From: Verrucomicrobiota bacterium
Lineage (GTDB): Bacteria; Verrucomicrobiota; Verrucomicrobiia; Limisphaerales; UBA9464
Direction: 5' to 3'
DNA length: 64,000 nucleotides
Assembly (NCBI GenBank): GCA_947454705.1
Contig: CANGKZ010000008.1
Coordinates: forward strand, 107,963-171,962
The position numbers and the translations under genes are program-made. Shown piece by piece: positions 55,818 to 64,000 of the stretch. The number at the start of each line of letters is the position of its first letter. Within the stretch, counting starts at the first letter, position 1. The notes under the pieces were generated by a model that worked only from the letters and a program-made list of their open reading frames with translations, was not told where the DNA came from and ran no database searches.

Positions 55818-57488
55818 TCACAATGCAGTGCAGAACACCACCTCGTCGGGTGTGGTCTGACCCGCTCGAACCTTCATCCATCCGTCTTCGCGAAGCAGAC
55901 GCAACCCGGAGGCGCGTCCTGCCGCGACAATCTGCGGCACCGGCGCGCGGTCGATGATCTTGGCCGCGATGTCATCGTTCATGACCATCAACTCGTACAA
56001 TCCGGTTCGGCCGCGATACCCGGTGTTGCGGCAGTGCGGGCAGCCGCGTCCGCGAACCAGCTTGGTTCCCGGCTCGAGAATCAGGTCGCGCGGAATATCC
56101 GCCGCGTCGGGCTCATAATCCTCGCGGCACTTCGGACACACCCGTCGCACAAGCCGCTGGGCCATCGCTCCGATCATGGTGCTGCTGACCAAAAAGGGTT
56201 CGACGCCCATTTCGATCAGACGCATGGCGGCCGATGCCGAATCGTTGGTGTGCAGCGTGGAGAGCACGAGATGCCCGGTCATCGCCGCCTGGGTTGCGGC
56301 CCGGGCGGTTTCGAGGTCGCGGATTTCACCGAGCATCACCACGTCGGGGTCATGACGCAGGATCGCACGCAGGCCCTTCTCGAAGGTCATTCCCACCTGG
56401 TGGTTCACCGGGATCTGGTTCACGCCGTGGAGGTGGTATTCCACGGGATCCTCGATGGTGAGCACCTTGATGCCCGGACCGACGATCGCGTTGAGCGCGG
56501 CGTAGAGTGTCGTCGTCTTGCCCGCGCCGGTGGGACCGGTGACGAGGAAGATTCCGTGCGGACGATCGATGAGCCCCTTGAAGCGGCCGTAGGTCACTTC
56601 ATCCATGCCGAGCTGCTGGAGCGTGAACAGCACGTTCGACTTGTCGAGGAGACGCATGACGACGCCCTCGCCGAAGAGCATCGGGATCACGCTGACACGG
56701 ACGTCCACCTGGCGTCCGCCGACCTGAAACTTGATGCGGCCGTCCTGCGGGATACGGCGCTCGGCAATGTTGAGGTTCGCCAGAATTTTTACGCGGCTGA
56801 TGATCGCGGCCTGGAACCGGTGCATCTGCGGAGGCACCGAAGCCTCCTGCAGCACGCCGTCGATGCGATACCGGATCGAGAGCTGATGCTCGTACGGTTC
56901 GATGTGAATGTCGGACGCCCGCTCGTTGACCGCCTCGATGATGATCTCGTTGACGAGCTTGATGACACTCGCCTCTTGCGCGGCCTCGAGCAGATCTTCG
57001 CCCGCCTCGACCGAACTTGCGCTGCCTTCCAGGTCACCGGCGCCGACCATTTCATCGAGTGTGTCGCCACCGAGTCCGTAGTGGGACTTGATCACCTTCT
57101 CAATGTCATCGCGCGGCGCGAGGACGGGCTGAATCTCCAGGCCGGTGCTCAACCGGAGATCGTCAAAGGCATACAGATCGAAGGCATCGCTCGTCGCGAC
57201 ATTCAGGATCCCGTGTTCGCGCGACACAGGAACGAGTCGCTTGCGATAGACAATCTTCGCCGGCAGTGCGCGGAGGATTTCCGCATCGATGGTCACATCC
57301 TGCAGTTCCACCAGGGGCAGGTGCAGCTGCTCCGACATCAATTCGAGCATCTGGCGCTCGGTCACAAATCCGAGTTGGATCACGGCGCGGTCCAGTCGCA
57401 GCCCCTCGGCCTTCTGAAGCGCGATGGAATCCTCCGCCTGCGCAGAAGTCAGGAGGCCCTTGGCCAGGAGGAGTTGGAGGATGTTCAT
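55818..57488 (-). CDS. gspE: Type II secretion ATPase GspE
   Basis: Cytoplasmic hexameric ATPase that drives pseudopilus assembly; 556 residues. An N-terminal MshEN/GspE-N region (about 1-150) is followed by the N2 domain (NEIIIEAVNERASDIHIEPYE) and the core. Walker A is GPTGAGKTTTL (about 315), Asp box DVVMLGEIRD, His box HLVLSTLHTND. The C-terminal zinc tetracysteine is CPKC...GCPHC. It is the first gene of the T2SS operon; a 109-bp gap separates it from the glycosyltransferase upstream. PilB is the close alternative, but the neighbours are gsp. Confidence 0.95.
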   Translation of the reverse strand: MNILQLLLAKGLLTSAQAEDSIALQKAEGLRLDRAVIQLGFVTERQMLELMSEQLHLPLVELQDVTIDAEILRALPAKIVYRKRLVPVSREHGILNVATSDAFDLYAFDDLRLSTGLEIQPVLAPRDDIEKVIKSHYGLGGDTLDEMVGAGDLEGSASSVEAGEDLLEAAQEASVIKLVNEIIIEAVNERASDIHIEPYEHQLSIRYRIDGVLQEASVPPQMHRFQAAIISRVKILANLNIAERRIPQDGRIKFQVGGRQVDVRVSVIPMLFGEGVVMRLLDKSNVLFTLQQLGMDEVTYGRFKGLIDRPHGIFLVTGPTGAGKTTTLYAALNAIVGPGIKVLTIEDPVEYHLHGVNQIPVNHQVGMTFEKGLRAILRHDPDVVMLGEIRDLETARAATQAAMTGHLVLSTLHTNDSASAAMRLIEMGVEPFLVSSTMIGAMAQRLVRRVCPKCREDYEPDAADIPRDLILEPGTKLVRGRGCPHCRNTGYRGRTGLYELMVMNDDIAAKIIDRAPVPQIVAAGRASGLRLLREDGWMKVRAGQTTPDEVVFCTAL

Positions 57489-57597
57489 GATGCGACCGAT
57501 CGTGATGCCATTATGGAGAGGACGTTGCGCATTGCCGCCTCATTCGATGTCCCCGGTCAAGCCTCCGGGAAACCTGCCTCCCATCGCCGAATCCAAC

Positions 57598-58371
57598 TTA
57601 CGACCGGTTTTCGTCCCGACGCCGGCGTTCCGCCCGCGTTTGCCACAGCCGGAAGAGGATCCCGAGAATCGCCGTCGCGGCTCGTGTGGTGCCAAAAATG
57701 GTTCCCGAAATCTTCGACTGGCCGGCACGTCGGGGACGGAAGCACACCGGCAGTTCAGTGATGCGGAGTCCGCATTCAATCGCGCGGATCTGCATTTCCA
57801 CATTCCAACCGAATCCCCGGTCGGCGAGGCGCAGGGAATCGAAGGCGCGAATCCGGACGGCGCGGAGCGATCCGACATCGCGAAGCGTGCGGCCCCATCC
57901 GATTCGCACCACCCAGCGGACGATCACGGTGCAAACGCGCTGGGAAAGATTCATCGCGCTGCTGGACTCTGGACTGGAGCCTCGATCGCCGAGGATGAGA
58001 TCGGCGGTGCGCGATGCGGCGGTCCATTGGGTGAGCTCGTCCACAGTCAGGAGATCACTTCCATCGGCGGAGCTGAACAGCACCCAATCGATTCCAGGGG
58101 GCAGATTCTGAAGGCCGGTCCAGGCGGCGCTGCCATAGCCGCGTACCTCTTCTGAGACCACTTCCGCCCCGGCTTGGCGGGCGAGCGCCGGGGTGGCGTC
58201 GGTACTTCCGTTGTCCACCACACGAACGTGGACGAAGCCGAGGCGAAGCCAGTCTTGAACGGTGATCGACACAACCTCGGCTTCGTTGAGAGCCGGGATG
58301 AGAATGGCGCAGCGGCCCGCGAATGCGTCGGGACTGCGGCGGCCAGGAATCGACTCCGTCGGGGAACTCAC
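57598..58371 (-). CDS. Family 2 glycosyltransferase (dolichyl-phosphate-mannose-synthase-like)
   Basis: Product of 257 residues from the GTG at 58371, which lies 4 nt after the histidine-kinase stop. A TTG at 58422 would lengthen it and overlap the kinase gene. GT-A fold motifs are AILIPALNEAEVV, VRVVDNGSTDAT, GYGSAAWTGLQ and the acidic SSADGSDLL (the DxD-like site). Late motifs are FGWNVEMQIRAIECGLRITELPV and RAGQSKISGTIFG, typical of polyprenyl-phosphate sugar transferases. No C-terminal membrane helix pair is obvious. It could make a lipid-linked sugar used by the GT-C protein at 61105. Confidence 0.88.
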   Translation of the reverse strand: MSSPTESIPGRRSPDAFAGRCAILIPALNEAEVVSITVQDWLRLGFVHVRVVDNGSTDATPALARQAGAEVVSEEVRGYGSAAWTGLQNLPPGIDWVLFSSADGSDLLTVDELTQWTAASRTADLILGDRGSSPESSSAMNLSQRVCTVIVRWVVRIGWGRTLRDVGSLRAVRIRAFDSLRLADRGFGWNVEMQIRAIECGLRITELPVCFRPRRAGQSKISGTIFGTTRAATAILGILFRLWQTRAERRRRDENRS

Positions 58372-58375
58372 GGTC

Positions 58376-60913
58376 TCAAAGCGCCCCGGCCCGTTCGCGA
58401 ATCTCGTTGCGGGCACGTTCAAGGGCGAGTCGAAGCGCTTCGCGTTCGAACGGCTTGGAAAGGTAATCGTCCATGCCCGCTTCGAGGCAGCGTCCGCGAT
58501 CTTCGCGCATGGCGTTGGCGGTCAGGGCGATGATCCAGGTTCGGTGCACTCCCCCGCGCTCGCGCTCGCGGAGGCGGCGGGTGGTCTCGTAGCCGTCGAG
58601 TTCGGGCATGAGGCAGTCCATCAGGATCACATCATAAACCCGTTGCTCGGTGCGGTTGAGGACTTCGTTGCCGTTGGCGGCGATGTCCGCCTTGTAGCCG
58701 AGACGATTCAGAAGCTCGATGGCGAACAGGCGGTTGACTTCATTGTCCTCGGCGAGAAGCAGGTTGAGGGCCGGACGGCTGGCGGCCGCCCCACTTTCGG
58801 AACGCACCTCGCCGGCAGGATTCAAAATCCCTTCGATGGCCCGATGCAGCCGGGTGTACTTCACCGGCTTGGTCAGCAGGACTCCCATGCGTTCCTCGCG
58901 CATCAACAGCTCGGCCTGCGGATCCGGATGCGGCGAAAGAACGATCAATCGCGGCCCCGCGAACAACGGATTTCCAATGAGCATTCCGGAGAGGTTCCGT
59001 CCGTTCCGGCCCAGCATGGAGAAATCCACAATGGCGATGTCGAACGGTCGTCCCGTGTGCGAGGCTTCCTGAAGACGCCGCACGGCGAGGTTGGGTCCCT
59101 GTACGGTTTCCACCACGAGCTGCCAGCGCTCCAGCTGGCGCACCATGGAGTCGTAGGCCGGATCGCCATCCACCACCACAAGCACGCGTCCGGATTCGAA
59201 CGGAGCAAAGCTGGCGGTTTCCTCCGGTTCACTGGCGCAGCGGAACGGAATCGAAAACCAGAAGGTGCTGCCCGAACCGTCGGGATCGCGAAGCCCGATC
59301 TCGCCGCCCATCATGTTGACGATGCGCTTGCAGATCACGAGGCCGAGGCCGGTGCCTCCATAGCGGCGCGTGGTCGAGCTGTCCGCCTGGCTGAAGGGCT
59401 CGAACAAACGGGAACGCAGGTCCTTGGAAATCCCCAGACCGGTGTCGCTGACCTCGAACTGGATCAGCACGGGAGCATCGTCCGGTTTCGCTGGTTCAGG
59501 TGCTTCGGGGCCGACCGACTTGACCTTGACGCTGACCTCGCCGCGCTCGGTGAACTTGATGCCATTGCCAACCAGGTTGAGCAGCACCTGCCGCAACCTC
59601 AGCGCGTCGCCCTCCAAATATCCCGGCACCAGATCATCCACCCACAACAGCAGATTGAGGTTCTTCTTCTGGGCGAGCGGAGTCATCAGTTCCACCACCC
59701 CGCGAACCACCTCCCGCGGATCGAACACCTTCTTTTCCAACGGCATCTTGCCGGCTTCGAGACGAGAGAGGTCGAGGATGTCGTTGATGATCGAAAGCAG
59801 AGCCGCCGCGCTTTGCTTCACGAACTCGGAATTGCGCCGTTGTTCGTGGGTGAGATCGGAGTCGAGCAGGAGATCGATGAACCCCAGGATGGCGTTCATC
59901 GGGGTGCGGATCTCGTGACTCATCGTGGCGAGGAATTCGCTCTTGGCGCGGCTTCCCGCCTCGGCTTGCGCGTGGGCGACGATCAGATCGCGATTCTGGA
60001 GTTCGATTCGCTGGCTCGATTCCTTGAGCTTCTCCGCCATCGAATTGAAGCTCTGGGCCAGCCCGCCGATTTCGTCCGATCGATCCACCGGCACGCGTTG
60101 ATCCAAGTTGCCCTCGCCGATGACCCTGGCCCCCTCGGCGAGGCGGCGCAATGGCACGACGATTTCGTGTCCCGCAATCAACGCAAGCGGAGCGGCCAGG
60201 AGGAAGCTGAGCAATGCGCCGACCAGCACCTTGAGGGAGGCCTCGCTGGCCAGGGCTTGGAAAAAATCAATGTGCCGATCCGCCTGCAAGACGCCGACCA
60301 CCTTGCCATCGCGGGTGCGAATGGGTGCCGCAGCGGAGATCCAATCGCCATACGCGTCGGTGTACAGGCGGGTCATCTGGACCTCCTTGGAATCAAACGC
60401 CCGCGCAACATGCGGCGGCATGAGATCCTCATTGCCGACAGCAAACGTTTTGTCGGGCTCCGCGTCGGTCATCACCACGTACTGCATCCGGCGCGAACCC
60501 GGCGATGGACTCACATCGCGAACGATATAGAGCGGGCTGCCGTGCTGACTGGTCAGTTGGTTCGCCGATTTGGCGTCGAGCAGAATGCCGCGCAATTCCT
60601 CAAACTCGTCCTTGTTCCGAATCTCGCCGCGTTGGCTCCCTGGAGCGACCAGTTCCAATAGGGCGGCATCGATCCGGGGCGCGATGGATTGGACCACCGC
60701 TGACAATTCGCGGCCGATGTGCAGTTCCAAGCTTCGACGCTGATACCCGTAAACCAACACCGCGGAAATCGCCGTGGTGATGCTGATCAGCAACAGCGCA
60801 AACGCCACCACCCGCAGGTAGAGGCCTGCAGATCGCTTCGCCAGTCTTGGCGTGTCGGACGGCACGGTTCCGTGGGATTTAGCTGAATGACCCGAAGTCC
60901 ACAGGGAACGCAT
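58376..60913 (-). CDS. Hybrid sensor histidine kinase with two receiver domains
   Basis: Inner-membrane kinase of 845 residues. Membrane helices at about 33-57 and 228-250 flank a periplasmic sensor domain (about 58-227) with a double Cache-like look ([28 protein letters not shown]). HAMP follows (about 250-300), then a HisKA domain with [14 protein letters not shown] (His near 330) and HATPase motifs N, DTGLGI and GGTGLGL. The first receiver (about 560-690) keeps a candidate Asp (IVDFSM) and Lys (LTKPVK) but has VDGD for the usual acidic pair. The second (about 705-825) is canonical: [19 protein letters not shown] (Asp near 764), LTAN and SKPF. No DNA-binding partner is adjacent. Confidence 0.94.
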   Translation of the reverse strand: MRSLWTSGHSAKSHGTVPSDTPRLAKRSAGLYLRVVAFALLLISITTAISAVLVYGYQRRSLELHIGRELSAVVQSIAPRIDAALLELVAPGSQRGEIRNKDEFEELRGILLDAKSANQLTSQHGSPLYIVRDVSPSPGSRRMQYVVMTDAEPDKTFAVGNEDLMPPHVARAFDSKEVQMTRLYTDAYGDWISAAAPIRTRDGKVVGVLQADRHIDFFQALASEASLKVLVGALLSFLLAAPLALIAGHEIVVPLRRLAEGARVIGEGNLDQRVPVDRSDEIGGLAQSFNSMAEKLKESSQRIELQNRDLIVAHAQAEAGSRAKSEFLATMSHEIRTPMNAILGFIDLLLDSDLTHEQRRNSEFVKQSAAALLSIINDILDLSRLEAGKMPLEKKVFDPREVVRGVVELMTPLAQKKNLNLLLWVDDLVPGYLEGDALRLRQVLLNLVGNGIKFTERGEVSVKVKSVGPEAPEPAKPDDAPVLIQFEVSDTGLGISKDLRSRLFEPFSQADSSTTRRYGGTGLGLVICKRIVNMMGGEIGLRDPDGSGSTFWFSIPFRCASEPEETASFAPFESGRVLVVVDGDPAYDSMVRQLERWQLVVETVQGPNLAVRRLQEASHTGRPFDIAIVDFSMLGRNGRNLSGMLIGNPLFAGPRLIVLSPHPDPQAELLMREERMGVLLTKPVKYTRLHRAIEGILNPAGEVRSESGAAASRPALNLLLAEDNEVNRLFAIELLNRLGYKADIAANGNEVLNRTEQRVYDVILMDCLMPELDGYETTRRLRERERGGVHRTWIIALTANAMREDRGRCLEAGMDDYLSKPFEREALRLALERARNEIRERAGAL

Positions 60914-61104
60914 CCCGGCAAAAACCGTGCACGGGACGTCTGATTGGGTTCCTTGCGGTCAAACCAAAGGTTAGCCCATGCCAATTGCACCTGTCGAGTG
61001 GCTGGGGCGGAAAAGCGTGTTTTCCGGGGGGCACTCCACTGATCGTAGGGCATGCCGGTTCCGGCTGGGCAGCTGAGAGTGCCTCTTCTAGGCTGCGCTT
61101 GGTC

Positions 61105-62418
61105 ATGTCCGCCCTATCGTCCTCCCGATCCAAGGTGCTCACCCGCCATGGGATCGGAGGTTTGATTCTCATGATTTGGGTGCTCGAGGCGTGGGGCTCG
61201 CATATTCCCAAGTATGCCGGCCTGCCGCTCTACTGGACGGTTCAGGCGATTGCCTGGAGTGCGTTCGCTTGGCTGCTTCGGTCCAAGAACGACTCCCCAC
61301 TCGCCCTGCGCGGTCTCCTGGTTTGGGCGGTGGCCTTCCGAATCGCAGCTTCGGCGGCGGCTCCGCTGATGGAGAACGATTACGCACGGCATCTGTGGGA
61401 TGGCTGGCAGACTTGGACCACCGGCACACCTTACAACAAGGTTCCCGTTACGGCGTTCCGCGACGATTCGATCCCGGAGGCGCTCCAAAACGTGCTGAGC
61501 GAAATCAACTACCCTGATGTTCCGACCATTTATGCCCCAGTGCTCCAGGGTTGGTGCGCCTTGGCCGCCGCCATTCGACCCGGGGCCCTCTGGCCGTTGA
61601 AGTCGCTCCTGGTGCTCGCCGACTTGCTCGTCATCGCCTGCCTCTGGCGATGTGTCTCTCCACGATCCGCCGTACTTTATGGATGGTGCCCCCTGGTCAT
61701 CCATGAGGTCTCCGCCAATGCGCACGCCGACATTCTTGCGCTCGCCCCCCTGGTTTTCGGATGGGCGGCGCTTCGATCGGATCGCCCGATTCCGGGCGGC
61801 CTTCTGTTGGGCATGGCCGCCGCCACCAAGTTGACCGCGGGCCTGGCAGTTCCTTTTTTGATTCCGCTCCGATGCAGGAAAGCCTGGGCTGGAGCCATGG
61901 TTGCCGCGGTCGTTCCCTACCTGCCCTTTTGGATTCAGGGGAGCACGGCGGAGTGGGAGGGAATCCGCCGTTTCGCCGATTCGTGGGAGTTCAATTCTTC
62001 AGTCGTGGGACTCCTTCAAGTCGCCGCGTCTCCGGAACTCGCACGCCAGATCGCCGGGCTCGCCGCAGCAGGAACTCTTGCAGGCCTCGCGTGGAGGTGG
62101 AGGTCCACACCGATCCACCAGCGGAGGATCGAATGGGTTTTTGCAACCGTGTTGATCTTCAGCGCGGTGGTGAATCCGTGGTACCTGATTTGGCTCGCCC
62201 CGTTCAGCGCGTGTTCTGCAGATCGACGCAGCACCGGCATTGTGTGGGTTGCCATGGGTGCGGTGTCCCTGAGCTACGCCACGGCAATGAATCTCGGCCT
62301 CCCGGGTACGGAACCGTTTGCGCACCCGGTTTGGGTGCGCCCGGTCGAATACGGGATGGTCCTCTTGGCGGCAGTCTGGATCGCAGTCCGTAGGGGTTCA
62401 GAACCCAAACGAAGCTGA
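61105..62418 (+). CDS. GT-C type integral membrane glycosyltransferase (GT87/DUF2029-like)
   Basis: Membrane protein of 437 residues with about ten hydrophobic segments. The first large loop carries MENDYARHLWDGWQTW (acidic END then D), the usual catalytic loop of GT-C enzymes that take polyprenyl-phosphate sugars. Further motifs are INYPDVPTIYAPVLQ, EVSANAHADILAL and NPWYLIWLAPF. The ATG at 61105 directly precedes the first helix. Its 3' end overlaps the convergent barrel gene by 21 nt. The substrate is probably a mannosyl or glucosyl lipid; direct evidence is lacking. Confidence 0.84.
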   Translation: MSALSSSRSKVLTRHGIGGLILMIWVLEAWGSHIPKYAGLPLYWTVQAIAWSAFAWLLRSKNDSPLALRGLLVWAVAFRIAASAAAPLMENDYARHLWDGWQTWTTGTPYNKVPVTAFRDDSIPEALQNVLSEINYPDVPTIYAPVLQGWCALAAAIRPGALWPLKSLLVLADLLVIACLWRCVSPRSAVLYGWCPLVIHEVSANAHADILALAPLVFGWAALRSDRPIPGGLLLGMAAATKLTAGLAVPFLIPLRCRKAWAGAMVAAVVPYLPFWIQGSTAEWEGIRRFADSWEFNSSVVGLLQVAASPELARQIAGLAAAGTLAGLAWRWRSTPIHQRRIEWVFATVLIFSAVVNPWYLIWLAPFSACSADRRSTGIVWVAMGAVSLSYATAMNLGLPGTEPFAHPVWVRPVEYGMVLLAAVWIAVRRGSEPKRS

Positions 62419-63246
62419 GATGCCCAAGATCCGCTTGTCGCCAGTGTTCCGACCATCGATGGAGACGGCTCCGAAGATCTGGTAGTAGCGACGGCCGGAA
62501 TCGGTGTAGCCCACGCCCACTTCGATCATGCGACTGATTTCCTTGGTGGCCGGAAAGGTGAACCCGGGGTCGCCGATATTCACGCCGCTCAAGCTTTGGG
62601 TGTTTTGGAACGCGGTGTGGACGGTGAAGGCTCCGATCGTTTGATAGGCCCCAATGCTGGCGAAGAAATCGTCCGGCACGGGATGCGACCGAACCCGATA
62701 TCCAGCCTCGCCGTACAATCCAAACCCCGAAGTTCCGAAGGCCTTCGCCGCGAGCAATGAGATTTCCCCGCCGTTGGCCCCATCGCCCGGGGCGAAGGGA
62801 GGACCGGCCTCATAGGTGCCGCGCACGATTCCACCAGCCCGAAGAGTCAGGGTCGGTGCCCACTCCAGCTTGGAGATCCGCTCATCGAGAAAGCGGTATC
62901 GGAGGCCGATTCGGGTGTCGGTCAATCCATCGTCCTTCAACACGCCGGGACCGAACGCTTTGCTGTCCACGCGGGAGTACCCGAGCGATGTGTCGAATGC
63001 GAACGATTCGGAAAGTCCGTATTCCAACGAAACGCTGGCGGTATGCTGGATGACGTCGTCGCTCAAGCGCATCTCGTGGCTGCCGCCCATCCAGATGTTG
63101 CGAAACGACTGGTACACGTACGACGGGGTGACCTGAAATTTCCCTTCCGCGGGAAGCCAGGCGGACTGCGCCGAACCCGAGACGAATGCGGCCGCGCCGG
63201 AAATTCCCAGGACCGTCGAAGCCACCAGTTTCTTAAAGGCATTCAT
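62398..63246 (-). CDS. Outer-membrane beta-barrel protein
   Basis: Protein of 282 residues with a signal peptide (MNAFKKLVASTVLGISGAAAF...AQS). The rest has alternating amphipathic strands, Gly/Tyr/Phe-rich, and a C-terminal aromatic residue (GISASFGF), fitting an outer-membrane barrel. VSLEYGLSESFAFDTSLGYSRVDS and TDTRIGLRYRF resemble the MetA-pathway/phenol-degradation type barrels (PF13557). The start is 5 nt downstream of the lipoprotein stop, so they are probably one operon. Function unknown, perhaps small-molecule transport. Confidence 0.84.
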   Translation of the reverse strand: MNAFKKLVASTVLGISGAAAFVSGSAQSAWLPAEGKFQVTPSYVYQSFRNIWMGGSHEMRLSDDVIQHTASVSLEYGLSESFAFDTSLGYSRVDSKAFGPGVLKDDGLTDTRIGLRYRFLDERISKLEWAPTLTLRAGGIVRGTYEAGPPFAPGDGANGGEISLLAAKAFGTSGFGLYGEAGYRVRSHPVPDDFFASIGAYQTIGAFTVHTAFQNTQSLSGVNIGDPGFTFPATKEISRMIEVGVGYTDSGRRYYQIFGAVSIDGRNTGDKRILGISASFGF

Positions 63247-63251
63247 GGGGA

Positions 63252-63593
63252 TCAGAGTTTGATTTCGAAGCGGGCTTCGAGGAAGGCCTCGAGAGCGGTC
63301 ATTTGTTCTGCGGTGAGATGACCGGCGAGGGCGGGAAGATCCACTGAGCGTCGGGCGGAAGGGGGGAGCTTGGCTTGCAGGGTGGTAAGGCGGTCCCGCT
63401 GGGTGTCCCCGTTGCCATCGACCGCAGAGAGCTTGGCCTTGCCGGCGAAAATGGCGCGCCCCATTTCGAGCATGCCACGGTCGCCGCTCACCATCGGACG
63501 CGGAGCGCCGGCGGGCGGGTAGGTTCCGGACGCTTGGCATCCAAACACCGAGGCGATGATCAAACTCATCACCATCCATCGAAATGCTCTCAT
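63252..63593 (-). CDS. Cytochrome-c-like lipoprotein lacking a CxxCH motif
   Basis: Product of 113 residues with a lipobox (SVFGC) near residue 19. The body has the layout of a small class I cytochrome c: MGRAIFAGKAKLSAVDGNGDTQRDRL, then DLPALAGHLTAEQMTALEAFLEARF, the last resembling the C-terminal helix. The haem-attachment CxxCH that should follow GRAIFAGK is absent, and there is no Cys in the mature part after the lipid anchor. Alternatives are a degenerate cytochrome or an unrelated helical lipoprotein. It is upstream of and probably co-transcribed with the barrel gene. Confidence 0.7.
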   Translation of the reverse strand: MRAFRWMVMSLIIASVFGCQASGTYPPAGAPRPMVSGDRGMLEMGRAIFAGKAKLSAVDGNGDTQRDRLTTLQAKLPPSARRSVDLPALAGHLTAEQMTALEAFLEARFEIKL

Positions 63594-63874
63594 AGAAATC
63601 TAACCTAAAACGAGGCGGAATACAGGTAGCGGCGGCGTATTTAAAGCCATAGGAATTCGATACGCCCCGGACGAAACCGATTTCCCGCGCTATTGATCCA
63701 CTTCGCCCATAGAGGTTTTGGAACTTGCTTGGTTTTATTGCGACCGTCTACCCAACTAAAGCACTAGTAACTGATCAGAACAGAATCTGTCGAGCACGCG
63801 GGCGACTGACAAACGCTAGGAAATATCCTACAGCAACCGAGAGGCAATAACGCATTGGTGTCCGAAGCCGGTGA
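63594..63874. other. 281-bp intergenic stretch, no gene recognised
   Basis: This stretch looks less GC-rich than the rest of the window. I see no open frame with family motifs, no tRNA cloverleaf and no clear terminator. It should contain the promoter of the lipoprotein-barrel operon, but no confident -35/-10 pair is visible. Confidence 0.45.
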
Positions 63875-64000
63875 CTAAAGGGAAGCGAGTAAAAGGCTGA
63901 GACGGGGCACGGCGGCGGTTTCCGTGAGGTGTTCGCGGACTGCGTGCCTCAACCACCGAACGAACTTCACGGAGCGCTGGGTAGCCTTCCTGGTGTCGAG
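63875..64000 (-). CDS. C-terminal end of an unidentified protein (runs off the window)
   Basis: Minus-strand frame of 41 codons ending in TAG at 63875-63877 and open to the window edge. The residues include QRSVKFVRWLRHAVREHLTE then a Leu/Ala-rich end. The amphipathic 'FVRWLR.AVREHL' helix recalls the last helix of LysR-type regulators, but 41 residues are too few to decide. The frame could also be chance. Confidence 0.3.
   Translation of the reverse strand, partial: LDTRKATQRSVKFVRWLRHAVREHLTETAAVPRLSLLLASL

Noticed and set aside
57489..57597. Promoter for the T2SS operon with a CATAAT -10 box
   Set aside because: The hexamer has no acceptable -35 at 16-18 nt, so I could not support it as a feature; the operon promoter remains unlocated.
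55800..57761. 653-codon plus-strand frame opposite gspE
   Set aside because: Shadow of GspE, whose Walker, Asp and His boxes and zinc cysteines are all on the minus strand.
58262..60661. 799-codon plus-strand frame opposite the histidine kinase
   Set aside because: Antisense shadow of a gene with every kinase and receiver motif in place; composition is His/Arg/Glu-rich and no family is recognisable.

Overview
The window looks like the chromosome of a GC-rich, Gram-negative (diderm) bacterium, most likely of the phylum Verrucomicrobiota. The pointers are a pseudopilin-like protein with the H-X9-DG C-terminal motif, a DUF1501 Tat-exported protein, a very large exoprotein with lamin-tail (LTD) and CotH domains, half-size TauE/SafE and CdsA variants, and weak Shine-Dalgarno use. 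Secretin, lipoproteins and an outer-membrane barrel confirm an outer membrane. I see no tRNA, rRNA, CRISPR array, transposase or prophage gene.

Positions 1-35 kb are mostly core metabolism and housekeeping. TCA-cycle genes come first (citrate synthase end, sucC, sucD, then a terminator), followed by a YggT/YggU pair. On the minus strand lie an H-X9-DG pseudopilin joined to thiE, murJ with a TPR protein, and trpA-manC. Next come DUF3574 and TauE/SafE proteins, a PQQ-type sugar dehydrogenase homologue, a sigma-70 factor, xseB-dxs, a YheT-type hydrolase, gcvP, a two-domain redoxin, the LTD/CotH giant, the DUF1501 protein, cdsA, rnhC, mutY and an esterase.

Positions 35-57.5 kb hold one minus-strand type II secretion (T2SS) operon in the order gspE-F-G-H-I-J-K-L-M-D plus a small lipoprotein. 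Many junctions are 4-nt stop/start overlaps (GTGA) or short overlaps. The outstanding feature is the secretin. It is about 3,976 residues long, against roughly 650-750 in ordinary GspD proteins. By hand count it has about 43 tandem secretin-N-type modules between an N0-like domain and a normal secretin barrel. An internal four-module block is duplicated with a 927-bp period. The lipoprotein that follows starts by a GTGA overlap and is a candidate pilotin or accessory factor. No gspC or prepilin peptidase is present here.

Positions 57.5-64 kb hold a family 2 glycosyltransferase directly behind a hybrid histidine kinase, a divergent GT-C membrane glycosyltransferase, an outer-membrane barrel with a cytochrome-c-like lipoprotein lacking a haem motif, and the end of one unidentified gene running off the window. 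Non-coding features include several clear hairpin terminators, two intergenic inverted-repeat elements, and a possible structured RNA between dxs and the sigma factor.
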